From Cutibacterium avidum ATCC 25577 (lineage in GTDB: Bacteria > Actinomycetota > Actinomycetes > Propionibacteriales > Propionibacteriaceae), in contig NZ_JH165054.1 of NCBI RefSeq assembly GCF_000227295.1, forward strand, positions 620,693-684,692: a stretch of 64,000 nucleotides of DNA. The letters run 5' to 3'. Positions 38,461-47,446 of the stretch are shown piece after piece (the first letter of the stretch is position 1; every line of letters begins with the position of its first letter). Under the pieces are notes generated by a model that was not told the DNA's origin, ran no database searches, and saw nothing but the letters and a program-made list of their open reading frames with translations. The translations under genes were made by a program, and so were the position numbers.

Positions 38461-39372
38461 TCAGGCGACGGTCGCACCGCCCTCACCAATGGCCCCCTCG
38501 CCGTCATCCGGCAGGACCGGGATCTCCAACAGATCGAGGCTTGCCCCCTCAAGAGGCAGACGCGACGCCAGCGGGCCGAAGTGCGGATCACCACGGTGTC
38601 CATCAAAGTTGACGCGCTTGTAACCAGCGTCCTCGGCCCAGCTGATAACCGACGACATCGCCGAGGCGACGGCGGCATCGCCTTCAGGTGTGTCGGCCTG
38701 CACGGTCTCTGCCACAACCGTCGGGTTCTCGTCGACGAAGACGAAGGCGACGGCTGCCGGCTGACCGTCGATGAGGGCGACCCGGGTTGCGCCCGCGTCG
38801 AGGTCCTCGAGCTCCTGCCGCAGCGCCTCGTGAGCGGCCTCGCTGTCATCAACCGGCGACCATGACTCGTGCATCCACACGTAGATCTGTTCCCAGAGCG
38901 TCTCGAGCACACCAGGGGCCAGGGTGGAGCCCGAAATGGCACCTCCCGGACCGACGCTGACCTCTGCGAGGGATTCAATGGCCCGGCCGAAGTGGCGACG
39001 CGGCAACTCGAATGGCGGGCAGGAAGCGTAAACCTCACCGCCCAGGGAAAGGATGAAATTCTCGGCGTCCGAGCCGACAATGGCCTTGGTGGCCAGGGGC
39101 CGCTTCACCCGCTGCTGAATCTGGCGCACCAGGCGGGTGCCGATACGACGCCCACGGGAATCAGGATGGATCTCCACATCAATGAAACGACGGGTACGAT
39201 GCACCACGGCGAGCCAGGAAACCGCGTACCCGACGATGCGGTCCTCGTGGAGGGCGACCCGGGCGACGACGTCGGGACGATCAATGCGATCGATCAGTGA
39301 TCCTGGTTCCCCGAAGGTGATCACCTTGACGTCTTCAGGCCGCATGTCGCGGAAAACAACGTGCTCACTCAT
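38461..39372 (-). CDS. GNAT-family acetyltransferase, two-domain type
   Basis: The 303-residue cytoplasmic protein starts MSEHVVFRDMRPEDV at ATG 39372 (AGGAG 5 nt upstream). The N-terminal half has an acetyl-CoA loop HPDSRGRRIGTRLV, the R/Q-x-x-G-x-G/A-like motif of GNAT enzymes. The second half (ALIDGQPAAVAFVFVDENP to the end) looks like a degenerate second GNAT fold. The acceptor substrate is unknown. It is divergent from the FadR-type regulator. Confidence 0.8.
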   Translation of the reverse strand: MSEHVVFRDMRPEDVKVITFGEPGSLIDRIDRPDVVARVALHEDRIVGYAVSWLAVVHRTRRFIDVEIHPDSRGRRIGTRLVRQIQQRVKRPLATKAIVGSDAENFILSLGGEVYASCPPFELPRRHFGRAIESLAEVSVGPGGAISGSTLAPGVLETLWEQIYVWMHESWSPVDDSEAAHEALRQELEDLDAGATRVALIDGQPAAVAFVFVDENPTVVAETVQADTPEGDAAVASAMSSVISWAEDAGYKRVNFDGHRGDPHFGPLASRLPLEGASLDLLEIPVLPDDGEGAIGEGGATVA

Positions 39373-39472
39373 GTCGCGCTCCTGACTCTGACGACGACTT
39401 TGACGTCGCTGTGTCCCCATTCTGTCGCCTTTTGCGAGCCCGCGTCGACCAGGGAGGTTATCCGGTGCCAAG

Positions 39473-39494
39473 ATCATGCAGGTCATGACATGAT
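39473..39494. promoter_or_regulatory. Inverted repeat at the start of the FadR-type regulator gene
   Basis: ATCATG-N10-CATGAT overlaps the probable start codon at 39490 and encloses GTCATGAC. It could be an autoregulatory site, but it could also be chance. Confidence 0.3.
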
Positions 39495-40224
39495 TAGCGG
39501 CATGTCAGACCCGAAGGATGTCGTCCACCTGGCCGATAACCTCAACCCTGCGGCGCAGCGGATGTTTGAGTGGATTCTCTCCTCGGACCTGACCCCCGGA
39601 GATCCCATTCCGATCGAGCAGGATTTGGCGACTCAGTTCGGTATGGCGCGCGGCACTGTTCGTGAGGCGGTGCGGGAATTGCGGGCGCTGGGAATCCTCG
39701 AGGTCCGACGTGGCTTGGGCACCTACCTGTCGACAGCCTCCGCGTCGACGATTCGTCCGGGGCTCGTGTATCGCGGCGTCAAGCAGGTCGGCGCCGACAC
39801 CGCCGGGAACAGGGACCTCACGGGGTTGCGAGAGATGGTGGAGGTCCGCGCATTGCTGGAGTGCTCGTTGGCAGCCGAGGTGACCGGCTCCATCAGCGCA
39901 GCGATCGGTCGCGAACTGCACGCTCTGGCAGCACGCATGGACGACCCCAGGGACTCCGCGTCGGCAGATCGCCAATTCCACCGGACGCTCTACGCCGGTG
40001 TGGACAATCAGCTGGCTCGCGAGCTCATTGATGTGTTCTGGGACTCCCTCAACCTCGCCGATCTCCGACTGCCGCCAACCAACACCGTCAAGGCCACCCG
40101 TGACGCCCACGACCGCATCGCGGACTGCGTCGTCGGCAACGATCCTGAGGTCAGCCGTGACGCCATGTGGCATCACTTCGATGCCATCCGGGAGCGGCTT
40201 GGCGGGGCGCCCACCCAGCGGTAA
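39490..40224 (+). CDS. nanR: GntR/FadR-family regulator, probable regulator of the sialic acid operon
   Basis: The 244-residue product has a winged helix-turn-helix (PIPIEQDLATQFGMARGTVR, then GILEVRRGLGTYL) and a C-terminal all-helical FCD ligand-binding domain with metal-ligand-like His/Asp residues (DRQFHRTLY, DAMWHHFDAI). It converges with the nan operon, from which it is separated by a terminator. In other actinobacteria (for example Corynebacterium) FadR-type NanR represses sialic acid genes; the same role is inferred here. ATG 39502 is an alternative start. Confidence 0.85.
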   Translation: MISGMSDPKDVVHLADNLNPAAQRMFEWILSSDLTPGDPIPIEQDLATQFGMARGTVREAVRELRALGILEVRRGLGTYLSTASASTIRPGLVYRGVKQVGADTAGNRDLTGLREMVEVRALLECSLAAEVTGSISAAIGRELHALAARMDDPRDSASADRQFHRTLYAGVDNQLARELIDVFWDSLNLADLRLPPTNTVKATRDAHDRIADCVVGNDPEVSRDAMWHHFDAIRERLGGAPTQR

Positions 40225-40256
40225 CGCCCACGCACCGCCTTGCCCGGAGCGTGACG

Positions 40257-40284
40257 AGGGGGCCTGCCTACTGGCAAGCCCCCT
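40257..40284. terminator. Bidirectional terminator between nanR and nanE
   Basis: A 7-bp stem (AGGGGGC / GCCCCCT) extended by CTGCC/GGCAA pairing lies between the convergent genes. Confidence 0.75.
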
Positions 40285-40295
40285 GTGACGGCCCA

Positions 40296-40985
40296 TTACT
40301 TCAGAGCCTCGCGGAACCAGCCCGTGATCGAGGTCGGGTGGGTGATCGCTGTTCCCACGACGACGGCATGGGCGCCCAGATCCATTGCCCGTCGCGCCTG
40401 CTCAGGGGTGTGGATGCGTCCTTCAGCAATGACCGGACGACTACCGTCGAGCCCCGTGACGAGAGTCTCGATGACCTCGTAATCAGGACCGTCCGTCCTG
40501 GGGCGTTCACCGGTGTAGCCGGACAGCGTCGTACCGATGAGGTCGGCCCCCGCCTCGGCCGCCGCGAAACCGTCGTCAGCCGATCCACAGTCAGCCATGA
40601 CGACGACGTCGTACTCATCCTTGAGACCTGCGATGGTCTGGGCCAGGCTCAGGCCGTCGGCGCGCTCCCGCCGGGTGCCGTCGAGGGCGACGATGTCAGC
40701 CCCGGCAGCGGCCACGCAGCGCGCGTGACGAAGGGTCGGGGTGATGTAGATGCCCTCGTCACCCTCCTTCCAGATGCCGACCACCGGGACGCTGACGCGC
40801 CCCTTGACTGCGGCGACGTCAGAGAGCCCCTGGGCTCGCACAGCGACTGCTCCCCCGAGCTCGACAGCAGCGGCCATCTGCGCCATGGTCTCCGGGTGCC
40901 GGAGAGGTTCTCCTGGGTAGGCTTGGCACGAGACGACGAGGCCTCCCGCCATCGACGCAATGATCCTGTCGGTGAATGCGCTCAT
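40296..40985 (-). CDS. nanE: N-acetylmannosamine-6-phosphate 2-epimerase
   Basis: NanE (229 residues, TIM barrel) converts ManNAc-6-P to GlcNAc-6-P. Family motifs are GGLVVSCQAYPGEPL at the start, IVALDGTRRERADG, VMADCGSADDGFAA and IAEGRIHTPEQARRA. The ATG at 40985 has GAGGAGG 8 nt upstream. Last gene of the nan operon. Confidence 0.95.
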   Translation of the reverse strand: MSAFTDRIIASMAGGLVVSCQAYPGEPLRHPETMAQMAAAVELGGAVAVRAQGLSDVAAVKGRVSVPVVGIWKEGDEGIYITPTLRHARCVAAAGADIVALDGTRRERADGLSLAQTIAGLKDEYDVVVMADCGSADDGFAAAEAGADLIGTTLSGYTGERPRTDGPDYEVIETLVTGLDGSRPVIAEGRIHTPEQARRAMDLGAHAVVVGTAITHPTSITGWFREALK

Positions 40986-41025
40986 GATCGAGTCCTCCTC
41001 GGATTGATACTTGTCCTGGACATGA

Positions 41026-41946
41026 TCACGCGAGCTGGCCGACTCGACGCAGCACTTCCGCGACCCTCTCGACATTCTCACCCGTGAGGGTAGGCAGCGG
41101 CACGCACATGGTGTTGGTCTCGATCGTTCCCAACAGCTGCATGGCCGTCTTGAAGGCTCCCACACCAGCAGCCGGACCGACGACTCCCTGCGGAACGAAC
41201 GCGATCTCCATAAGCTCGGTGGCCTTGTCCTGCTCGGTTCGGACCGTCTCCCAGTCGCCCTCACGATAGGCCTTGTACATCTTCACGTAGTTGGTCGCGT
41301 CGACGTTCGCCAAACCCGGGACGACACCGTCGGCACCGGACATGAAAGCTCCGTCGACGACGACCTCGTGGCCGGTGAACAGGGCCAGCGGAGAACCTGC
41401 GACACGGTTGGCCAGGGCCAGGCGACGGAAGGAGACATCGTCGGCAGAGGAGTCCTTGCATCCAGCGATGACACCCTCACGACCCAGTTTGATCATGAGA
41501 TCGACGGGCACCTTGACGTGCACGCACACCGGGATGTCGTAGACGAAGAGCGGCAGTTCGGTGGCCTCGTGCAGGGCGCGGAAGTGGTTCTCGATCTCGG
41601 TCGGACCGGTGATCGCGTAGAACGGCGCGGTGGCGACGACGGCGTCGACCCCGATCTCCTCGGCCTGACGAATATGACGGATGACGCGCAGGGTCTCGGT
41701 GTCGATGACCCCGGCGAGCAGCGGTACCCGTCCGTCGATGATCCGTTTGGCCTCTCCCAGGACCCGTCCGCGCATCTCGTCGTCGAAGAAGGCGACCTCG
41801 GAGGTGGAACCGAGGATGAACAGGCCGTCAACCCCTTGCTCGATGAGGCGATTGATGAGCTTCTCGTAGGAGACGACGTCGAGATCACCGTCGGTGGTCA
41901 ACGGGGTGACGACGGGGGGAATGACTCCATGGAAGTGAGTGGTCAT
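41026..41946 (-). CDS. nanA: N-acetylneuraminate lyase (DHDPS/NAL family)
   Basis: The 306-residue TIM-barrel aldolase should split sialic acid into ManNAc and pyruvate through a Schiff base. GSTSEVAFF is the GxxGE-like pyruvate-binding loop, FVYDIPV contains the catalytic Tyr, and GCKDSS carries the Schiff-base Lys. The motif loop lacks the GE of classical NanA (it reads GSTSE), so a related 2-keto-3-deoxy-sugar aldolase is possible. The operon context (nanE, nanT-like) supports sialic acid. ATG 41946 follows AAGGA. Confidence 0.88.
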   Translation of the reverse strand: MTTHFHGVIPPVVTPLTTDGDLDVVSYEKLINRLIEQGVDGLFILGSTSEVAFFDDEMRGRVLGEAKRIIDGRVPLLAGVIDTETLRVIRHIRQAEEIGVDAVVATAPFYAITGPTEIENHFRALHEATELPLFVYDIPVCVHVKVPVDLMIKLGREGVIAGCKDSSADDVSFRRLALANRVAGSPLALFTGHEVVVDGAFMSGADGVVPGLANVDATNYVKMYKAYREGDWETVRTEQDKATELMEIAFVPQGVVGPAAGVGAFKTAMQLLGTIETNTMCVPLPTLTGENVERVAEVLRRVGQLA

Positions 41947-41987
41947 GGTGGTGTCCTTCGTGGTGTTCGCGATTGTTGTGGTGAGTG

Positions 41988-42890
41988 TCATGCCGACGCC
42001 ATGGCGTCATGGATGGAGGTGATCATGGCCAGTCGCTGCTCGACGGTGGCATCGACGGGGGTCTGGACCTTGATGCCCTGGTAGGACTGCACCCCTCGGG
42101 CAGCGGTCATGAAGGAGCCGATGAGATCAGTCGTCAACAGGCTGGTCGGCTCGTCATCTCGAAGGGGAAGATGCGCGTCTCCCCAGGCCGGCCCGTACTG
42201 GGTGACTTCCGGACCGGCACCAGAGACCATCACTCCACCGAGCAGGCCGGCATCGGCAAGTCGATCGACCTGGCGAGCCGGCAGATCTGGATCATGGGAC
42301 TCGACAACGCTTCGTCCCCAGTTGACCGTCAGCCGAACTCCGATACCGGAGAGCGCGGTGATCTCGTCATCCAGGCCGAGAAATTCCTTCTCCCCCGGGC
42401 CAACTCCGTCCGAAGCATCGCAGTGCTCAATGACGGGAATGAGCTCGGCATCTGCGAAGAGACCGGAAAGCTCCACCAGGGAAGCCTTGAGCGCGGTTGG
42501 CTCGGCGTGGTTGCTGGGTGCCGAATGGAGCTCGACGAAGCGGACAACCGGGTGGCCGACCATCTCGTGCAGGGAACGCACATCGTCGACCAAACCAGCG
42601 ATCCACGTCATTGCTCGCTGACGACCCTCCTCATCGGATGAGGCGAGCCCGAAGTAAGGATCGTTGGCCAGGTGCCCCATCGTCCCGGGAATAGCCGTGA
42701 CGACGCACTGGGTGAACCGGCCGCGCAGCTGGTCTGCCAGCCAGCGCGGGTCGGCGTCGACGCCATCACGATACGGGATCTCGATCCCGTCGACCCAGCC
42801 ACCTGCGGCTAGGCCGCGGTACAGGGCCTCCTGATCCAGAACCTCCTGCGGCATGGCTGCGTAGGCGCCCACGATCGTTGGAATGTTCAT
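41988..42890 (-). CDS. DUF4862 family protein in the sialic acid operon
   Basis: The 300-residue product has a TIM-barrel-like pattern with motifs GWVDGIEIPYRD, VTAIPGTMGHLANDP, FVELHSAPSN, IPVIEHCDASD and RLTVNWGRSVVE, resembling DUF4862, an uncharacterised sugar-isomerase-like family. Conserved Glu, His and Asp residues at strand ends suggest a metal-dependent isomerase or epimerase. It lies 15 bp after nanT and 41 bp before nanA, so it is likely cotranscribed and acts on a sialic acid derivative or downstream amino sugar. The activity is unknown. Confidence 0.82.
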   Translation of the reverse strand: MNIPTIVGAYAAMPQEVLDQEALYRGLAAGGWVDGIEIPYRDGVDADPRWLADQLRGRFTQCVVTAIPGTMGHLANDPYFGLASSDEEGRQRAMTWIAGLVDDVRSLHEMVGHPVVRFVELHSAPSNHAEPTALKASLVELSGLFADAELIPVIEHCDASDGVGPGEKEFLGLDDEITALSGIGVRLTVNWGRSVVESHDPDLPARQVDRLADAGLLGGVMVSGAGPEVTQYGPAWGDAHLPLRDDEPTSLLTTDLIGSFMTAARGVQSYQGIKVQTPVDATVEQRLAMITSIHDAMASA

Positions 42891-42904
42891 GACATGCCTC
42901 CATA

Positions 42905-44509
42905 TCAGGATGCCACGACGGCATCGGGGTTATTGGATGCGGCGAACTCCTCGTCCACGTGATCCATCCGGTCAGCGGAACGGACATGATCAGGGCGGAA
43001 CAACTTCTGCATCCGGTATGGGAAGTTGATGGCAATAAGGATGATGATCACTGCGGTGAAGGCGAAGGACAGGATGAACAGCGTCCACCCCAGACCCCAG
43101 CTGGACGGCAGAGCGCCGCCGATGCCGGTCGCCGGATCACCCGCCAGCGCTATACCGAGAACCGGGGCAATGGCACCGCCGAGGGCACCCACGTTGTACG
43201 AGAAGCCCAGACCAGCGGCCCGCTTCTCAACCGGGAAGTAGTTGGAGATGAACTTCGGCAGCAACCCGGAGATGCCCTGTCCGAACATCTGCTGGACGAA
43301 GATGAAGACCCCCAGCAGGACGACCCACACCGTCGAGGAGTGCACCATGTCACGGCTGACGAGGAAGACCGGCAGCACAAGGAACTCCGAGATGAGCAAA
43401 GACGTCCAGTAGGCCTTCCGGGTACCGAACTTGTCACCGATGAACCCTGCCATGATGCAGCCAGCAGCGGCGCCGAAAGAGGTTGCGGTCACGAGGTTCG
43501 ACGCAGTGTCACTGCCCAGCCCCAGAGTCTGACGGTAGTAGGTCGGCAGCAGGGCCTGCAGCGGCCACGAGTAGAGGAAGGCGACAAACACCGTGATCAT
43601 CACTGCGACGCCGGTCGGCCAGCGCGGCCCCTCGAACTGCACCATGAAGCTCACCATGACGACTGCAACAATGACCCACAGCAGGGCCAGGACAAACCCC
43701 GGAACTCCGCTCTTGAACAGGTAGATCACGATGAGGCATCCGAAGGCGACCAGAGCCAGCACGATGTTGATGATGCTGCGCTTCAGGTTACGGGCGAAGA
43801 GCATCGTGAACATGTCCGTCTTCTCGACGACTTCACCAGCCGCAGCTCGGGCAGCCTGCTCCTCTCGCATCTTCGCGAAGTCGGCGGCCTCCGGCAGAGC
43901 ACGCCGCAGCCATAGCGCCAACACGATCGGAATGATTCCCAGTGCGAAGAGGATTCGCCAGGTGTATGGCTCTGCTGATGTGCCCCGCGTGAGGTGCTCG
44001 ATCAGGGCGTACACCTGAGCCGTCACACCAGCACCGACCGAGAACCCGGAGATGAGGAATCCTGAAGCCTTGTTGCGCAGGCGGACAGGCCACGACTCAA
44101 TGACATAAGTGGCCGAGGATCCGTACTCGCCAGCCATGCCCATGCCGATGCAGACACGGGCGACGAAGATAACCCAGAACGCCGGGGCGATGGCACAGAC
44201 GACCGATCCGCCCGCGTACAGCAGGATCGATATGACCATGGCCTCCTTACGACCCACTCGGTCACCGATGGCTCCCAGCAGCAAACCACCGAACCACCGA
44301 GCGATGAAGGCGGCCGAAACCAATGTGGCCGTCGCTGCCGCGCCGACATTGAAGGTGCGCCCAATTTCAGTGAGGACCAGAGTGATCATGACGAAGTCGA
44401 ATCCGTCCAGCAAATATCCGATCCATGCTGCCCAGAAAGACTTCCACTGCGTGCCGGTCAGCTCGTCACGCCATGATTTCTTGGCCGCCGTGGCCTCGAC
44501 GTTGCTCAT
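42905..44509 (-). CDS. nanT: MFS sialic acid transporter, NanT-like
   Basis: The 534-residue membrane protein has two blocks of six helices plus extra hydrophobic segments in the middle, as in E. coli NanT. Motifs: WIGYLLDGFDFVMITLVLTE, GDRVGRKEAM and GMGMAGEYGSSATYVIESWP. It is a proton-linked symporter family importing N-acetylneuraminate. First gene of the operon nanT-DUF4862-nanA-nanE. Confidence 0.9.
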   Translation of the reverse strand: MSNVEATAAKKSWRDELTGTQWKSFWAAWIGYLLDGFDFVMITLVLTEIGRTFNVGAAATATLVSAAFIARWFGGLLLGAIGDRVGRKEAMVISILLYAGGSVVCAIAPAFWVIFVARVCIGMGMAGEYGSSATYVIESWPVRLRNKASGFLISGFSVGAGVTAQVYALIEHLTRGTSAEPYTWRILFALGIIPIVLALWLRRALPEAADFAKMREEQAARAAAGEVVEKTDMFTMLFARNLKRSIINIVLALVAFGCLIVIYLFKSGVPGFVLALLWVIVAVVMVSFMVQFEGPRWPTGVAVMITVFVAFLYSWPLQALLPTYYRQTLGLGSDTASNLVTATSFGAAAGCIMAGFIGDKFGTRKAYWTSLLISEFLVLPVFLVSRDMVHSSTVWVVLLGVFIFVQQMFGQGISGLLPKFISNYFPVEKRAAGLGFSYNVGALGGAIAPVLGIALAGDPATGIGGALPSSWGLGWTLFILSFAFTAVIIILIAINFPYRMQKLFRPDHVRSADRMDHVDEEFAASNNPDAVVAS

Positions 44510-44555
44510 ACGCCCATCTCCATTGATTGGTCGGGACAGCCCCGCGCGTTACATT

Positions 44556-44570
44556 GGACATTGGATGTCC
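44556..44570. promoter_or_regulatory. Candidate NanR operator before nanT
   Basis: GGACAT-TGG-ATGTCC is a perfect 6-bp inverted repeat with 3-bp spacer, 47 bp before the nanT start. Upstream of it on the minus strand is TTGACA (44606-44601), a likely -35, so a bound repressor would cover the transcription start region. Confidence 0.55.
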
Positions 44571-44635
44571 TACATCAAGGATGAATGCGGCAGATCACAA
44601 TGTCAATCTCATGACCTCACCTTGACGGCGAAAGG

Positions 44636-45166
44636 TCACTCCTGGTGATCGTTCTCCTGATCGCCGTCGGACTCGTCCTCGCCGACCTCGACGTCGATAG
44701 CGCCATCGGTGGGCACCTCGTCGCCACGCAGCGCTCGCCAGGCCTCGTCGCTCAACTCGCGCAGCAATGTGTCGGCGTCATCGGACTCGTCACCAAATCC
44801 CAGCCTCTCAGCCGCCATTGCGAGGGCGTGGAGACAGCGGAACACCCCCTGGTTCGGCAGGTAGCCCCAGTCAACAACGCCGTCGCCGTCCCAGCCGGCA
44901 TCTCGCAGCTGCTCCAGGCCGAGATCACGCCCGGTACGTGCATAGGCATAGGCCGCGACATCAGCAGCATCGGTGCCGCACAGCAGGGACCCCTCAGCCA
45001 GGAGAGCCCAACACAACGTCGAGGACGGATGTTCCTTGACGACCGACATGAACTCACCGCGTCCCCGCTTGGCAAGCTTGCGGATGGCCGGGTCAGGCGG
45101 CAAGTGGACGCCGTGGTCCTGTTCCTCGATCTCTGCGGTCGGATCGGTGTTCTGCTCCTCAGCCAT
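44636..45166 (-). CDS. DUF3151 family protein
   Basis: The 176-residue product starts MAEEQNTDPTAEIEEQD at ATG 45166. Core motifs (EHPSSTLCWALLAEGSLL, AAYAYARTGRDLGLEQLRDA, NQGVFRCLHALAMAAERLG) match the actinobacterial DUF3151 family. The C-terminal 35 residues are a strongly acidic tail (EVGEDESDGDQENDHQE). The open frame continues 59 codons upstream, but across the promoter side of the divergent small gene. Function unknown. Confidence 0.85.
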   Translation of the reverse strand: MAEEQNTDPTAEIEEQDHGVHLPPDPAIRKLAKRGRGEFMSVVKEHPSSTLCWALLAEGSLLCGTDAADVAAYAYARTGRDLGLEQLRDAGWDGDGVVDWGYLPNQGVFRCLHALAMAAERLGFGDESDDADTLLRELSDEAWRALRGDEVPTDGAIDVEVGEDESDGDQENDHQE

Positions 45167-45266
45167 ACTCCCAAGCCTAGGGCGAAACGCGCCGAAGCGC
45201 TCGCTCAGGCCGCCTGCAAGGGCATGTGACATAAACTTGTTCCAGCCAAATGGAAGGATCACCACC

Positions 45267-45443
45267 ATGTGCCGACCCGTCAGATGTGACGTCTGTGGTA
45301 GGACGACCTGGGCCGGATGTGGCCAACACATCGACCAGGTCAAGGCACAGGTGCCACCTTCTCAATGGTGTGACGGCAATCACACTGCCGCCGAGAAATC
45401 AGCACACCAGCCACCGCGTCAGCGCTTCGAACTGTGGCGCTGA
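45267..45443 (+). CDS. Small Cys-rich protein (58 residues), conserved actinobacterial type
   Basis: The frame starts MCRPVRCDVCGRTTWAGCGQ and is preceded by GGAAGGA. Five Cys and several His residues (CRPVRCDVC, WAGCGQH, WCDGNH) look like a small zinc-binding knuckle. Similar short proteins starting MCRPV-C-x-x-C-G-TTWAGCG are widespread in actinobacteria as I remember the family. Function unknown. It is divergent from the DUF3151 gene. Confidence 0.8.
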   Translation: MCRPVRCDVCGRTTWAGCGQHIDQVKAQVPPSQWCDGNHTAAEKSAHQPPRQRFELWR

Positions 45444-45563
45444 CTCGCTCATTCGTAGCTCAACCCTGCACTGACCTACACTTCACGGTGGCGCGTTTTC
45501 GCCCGCCGAAGCCCCGCGGCCTCGTCGCGGTGTCCACATCCTCGATCTGAACCGGAGTTCTGC

Positions 45564-47426
45564 ATGCCCGTACGCAAGGATCTGCGCAACATCGCCATCG
45601 TGGCCCACGTTGACCATGGAAAGACCACGTTGGTCGACGCGATGCTGTGGCAGTCGGGAGCCTTCCGTGAGGGCGCCGAGGTCGAGAAACGCGTCATGGA
45701 CTCGATGGACCTTGAGCGTGAGAAGGGCATCACCATTCTCGCCAAGAACACCGCTGTCAAGCACGTCATGAGCGACGGCGAGGAGATCATCCTCAACATC
45801 ATCGACACCCCCGGACACGCTGACTTCGGCGGTGAGGTCGAGCGTGGCCTCGAGATGGTCGACGGCGTCATCCTCCTCGTCGACGCCTCCGAGGGCCCCC
45901 TCCCCCAGACCCGCTTCGTGCTGCGCAAGGCCTTGGCCAAGAAACTCCCACTCATCCTCGTCCTCAACAAGGTCGACCGCTCCGACGCTCGCATCGACGA
46001 GGTCGTCGAGGAGACCTACGACCTCTTCATGGATCTTTCCGAGGACGATGACGTCTCCCTGCTCGACGTCCCGGTCGTCTACGCCTCTGCCAAGGCCGGA
46101 CGGGCCTCCCTCAACAAGCCCGAGGACGGCGGGATGCCCGATTCCCCCGACCTGCAGCCGCTGTTCGACTGCATCCTCCAGAACATTCCTGCTCCCACCT
46201 ACGAGGAGGACGGGGTGCTGCGCGCCCACGTCACCAACCTCGACGCCTCCCCCTACCTCGGTCGTCTGGCCCTGTGCCGCGTCGTCTCCGGTGAGATCTC
46301 CAAGGGACAGACGGTGGCCTGGTGCAAGCGCGACGGCTCGGTCCAGAACGTCAAGCTGTCCGAGCTGCTCATGACCGAGGCCCTCGAGCGCGTCCCCGCC
46401 GAGAAGGCCGGCCCCGGTGACATCGTCGCCATCGCCGGCATTCCTGACATCACCATTGGTGAGACCCTCTCGGATCCTGAGAACCCCGATCCGCTGCCCC
46501 TTATCCACGTCGACGAGCCGTCGATGTCGATGACCATCGGCATCAACACCTCGCCGCTGTCTGGCCGTTCCGGTGACAAGCTCACTGCTCGTCTTCTCAA
46601 GGCTCGCCTCGACCAGGAACTCATTGGAAATGTGTCCATCAAGGTGACCGACACCGACCGTCCGGACATGTGGGAGGTCCAGGGCCGCGGCGAGCTGCAG
46701 CTGGCCGTCCTCGTCGAGCAGATGCGTCGTGAGGGATTCGAGCTCACCGTCGGCAAGCCGCAGGTCGTCACGAAGACCATCGACGGCAAGCTGCACGAGC
46801 CCTTCGAGCGCGTCACCATCGATGCCCCCGAGGAATTCATGGGAGCCGTCACACAGATGATGGGCCTGCGGAAGGGCCAGATGATGCACATGGTCAATCA
46901 CGGCTCCGGCTGGGTGCGCATGGAGTTCGTCGTGCCGGCTCGTGGCCTCATCGGCTTCCGCACCGAGTTCCTGACCCAGACCCGGGGTCAGGGCATCATG
47001 AACCAGATCTTCGAGAACTTCCAGCCCTGGGTGGGCGAGTTGCGCACCCGTCAGAGTGGCTCGATGGTCGCCGACCGGCAGGGAGTCGTCACCTCCTACG
47101 CCCTGTTCAACCTGCAGGAGCGCGGCACGATGTTCGTCTCCCCCGGTGACGACACCTACGAGGGCATGGTCGTCGGCGAGAATTCCCGCCCCGACGACAT
47201 GGACGTCAACCCCACCAAGGAGAAGCACCTCACCAACGTGCGTTCCTCCACCGGCGACGAACTGGAGCGCCTCATCCCGGCCACCAAGCTCTCCATGGAA
47301 CAGCAGCTCGAGTTCTGCCGTGAGGATGAGTGTCTCGAAGTCACCCCGGACGTCGTCCGTATTCGCAAAACCGAGCTGAACGCCCACGAGCGGGCCAAGG
47401 CTCGCACCCGCGCGAAGAACAGTTGA
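45564..47426 (+). CDS. typA: Ribosome-associated translational GTPase TypA/BipA
   Basis: TypA (620 residues) is an EF-G-like GTPase involved in ribosome assembly and stress adaptation. G1 is AHVDHGKTTL, G3 DTPGHADFGGEVE, G4 NKVDR; domains II, III and the TypA-specific C-terminal domain (RGLIGFRTEFLTQTRG, GMVVGENSRPDDMDVN) follow. The ATG has GGAG upstream. Length is usual. Confidence 0.97.
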   Translation: MPVRKDLRNIAIVAHVDHGKTTLVDAMLWQSGAFREGAEVEKRVMDSMDLEREKGITILAKNTAVKHVMSDGEEIILNIIDTPGHADFGGEVERGLEMVDGVILLVDASEGPLPQTRFVLRKALAKKLPLILVLNKVDRSDARIDEVVEETYDLFMDLSEDDDVSLLDVPVVYASAKAGRASLNKPEDGGMPDSPDLQPLFDCILQNIPAPTYEEDGVLRAHVTNLDASPYLGRLALCRVVSGEISKGQTVAWCKRDGSVQNVKLSELLMTEALERVPAEKAGPGDIVAIAGIPDITIGETLSDPENPDPLPLIHVDEPSMSMTIGINTSPLSGRSGDKLTARLLKARLDQELIGNVSIKVTDTDRPDMWEVQGRGELQLAVLVEQMRREGFELTVGKPQVVTKTIDGKLHEPFERVTIDAPEEFMGAVTQMMGLRKGQMMHMVNHGSGWVRMEFVVPARGLIGFRTEFLTQTRGQGIMNQIFENFQPWVGELRTRQSGSMVADRQGVVTSYALFNLQERGTMFVSPGDDTYEGMVVGENSRPDDMDVNPTKEKHLTNVRSSTGDELERLIPATKLSMEQQLEFCREDECLEVTPDVVRIRKTELNAHERAKARTRAKNS

Positions 47427-47446
47427 CGAAAGCCTGACCACATTTC

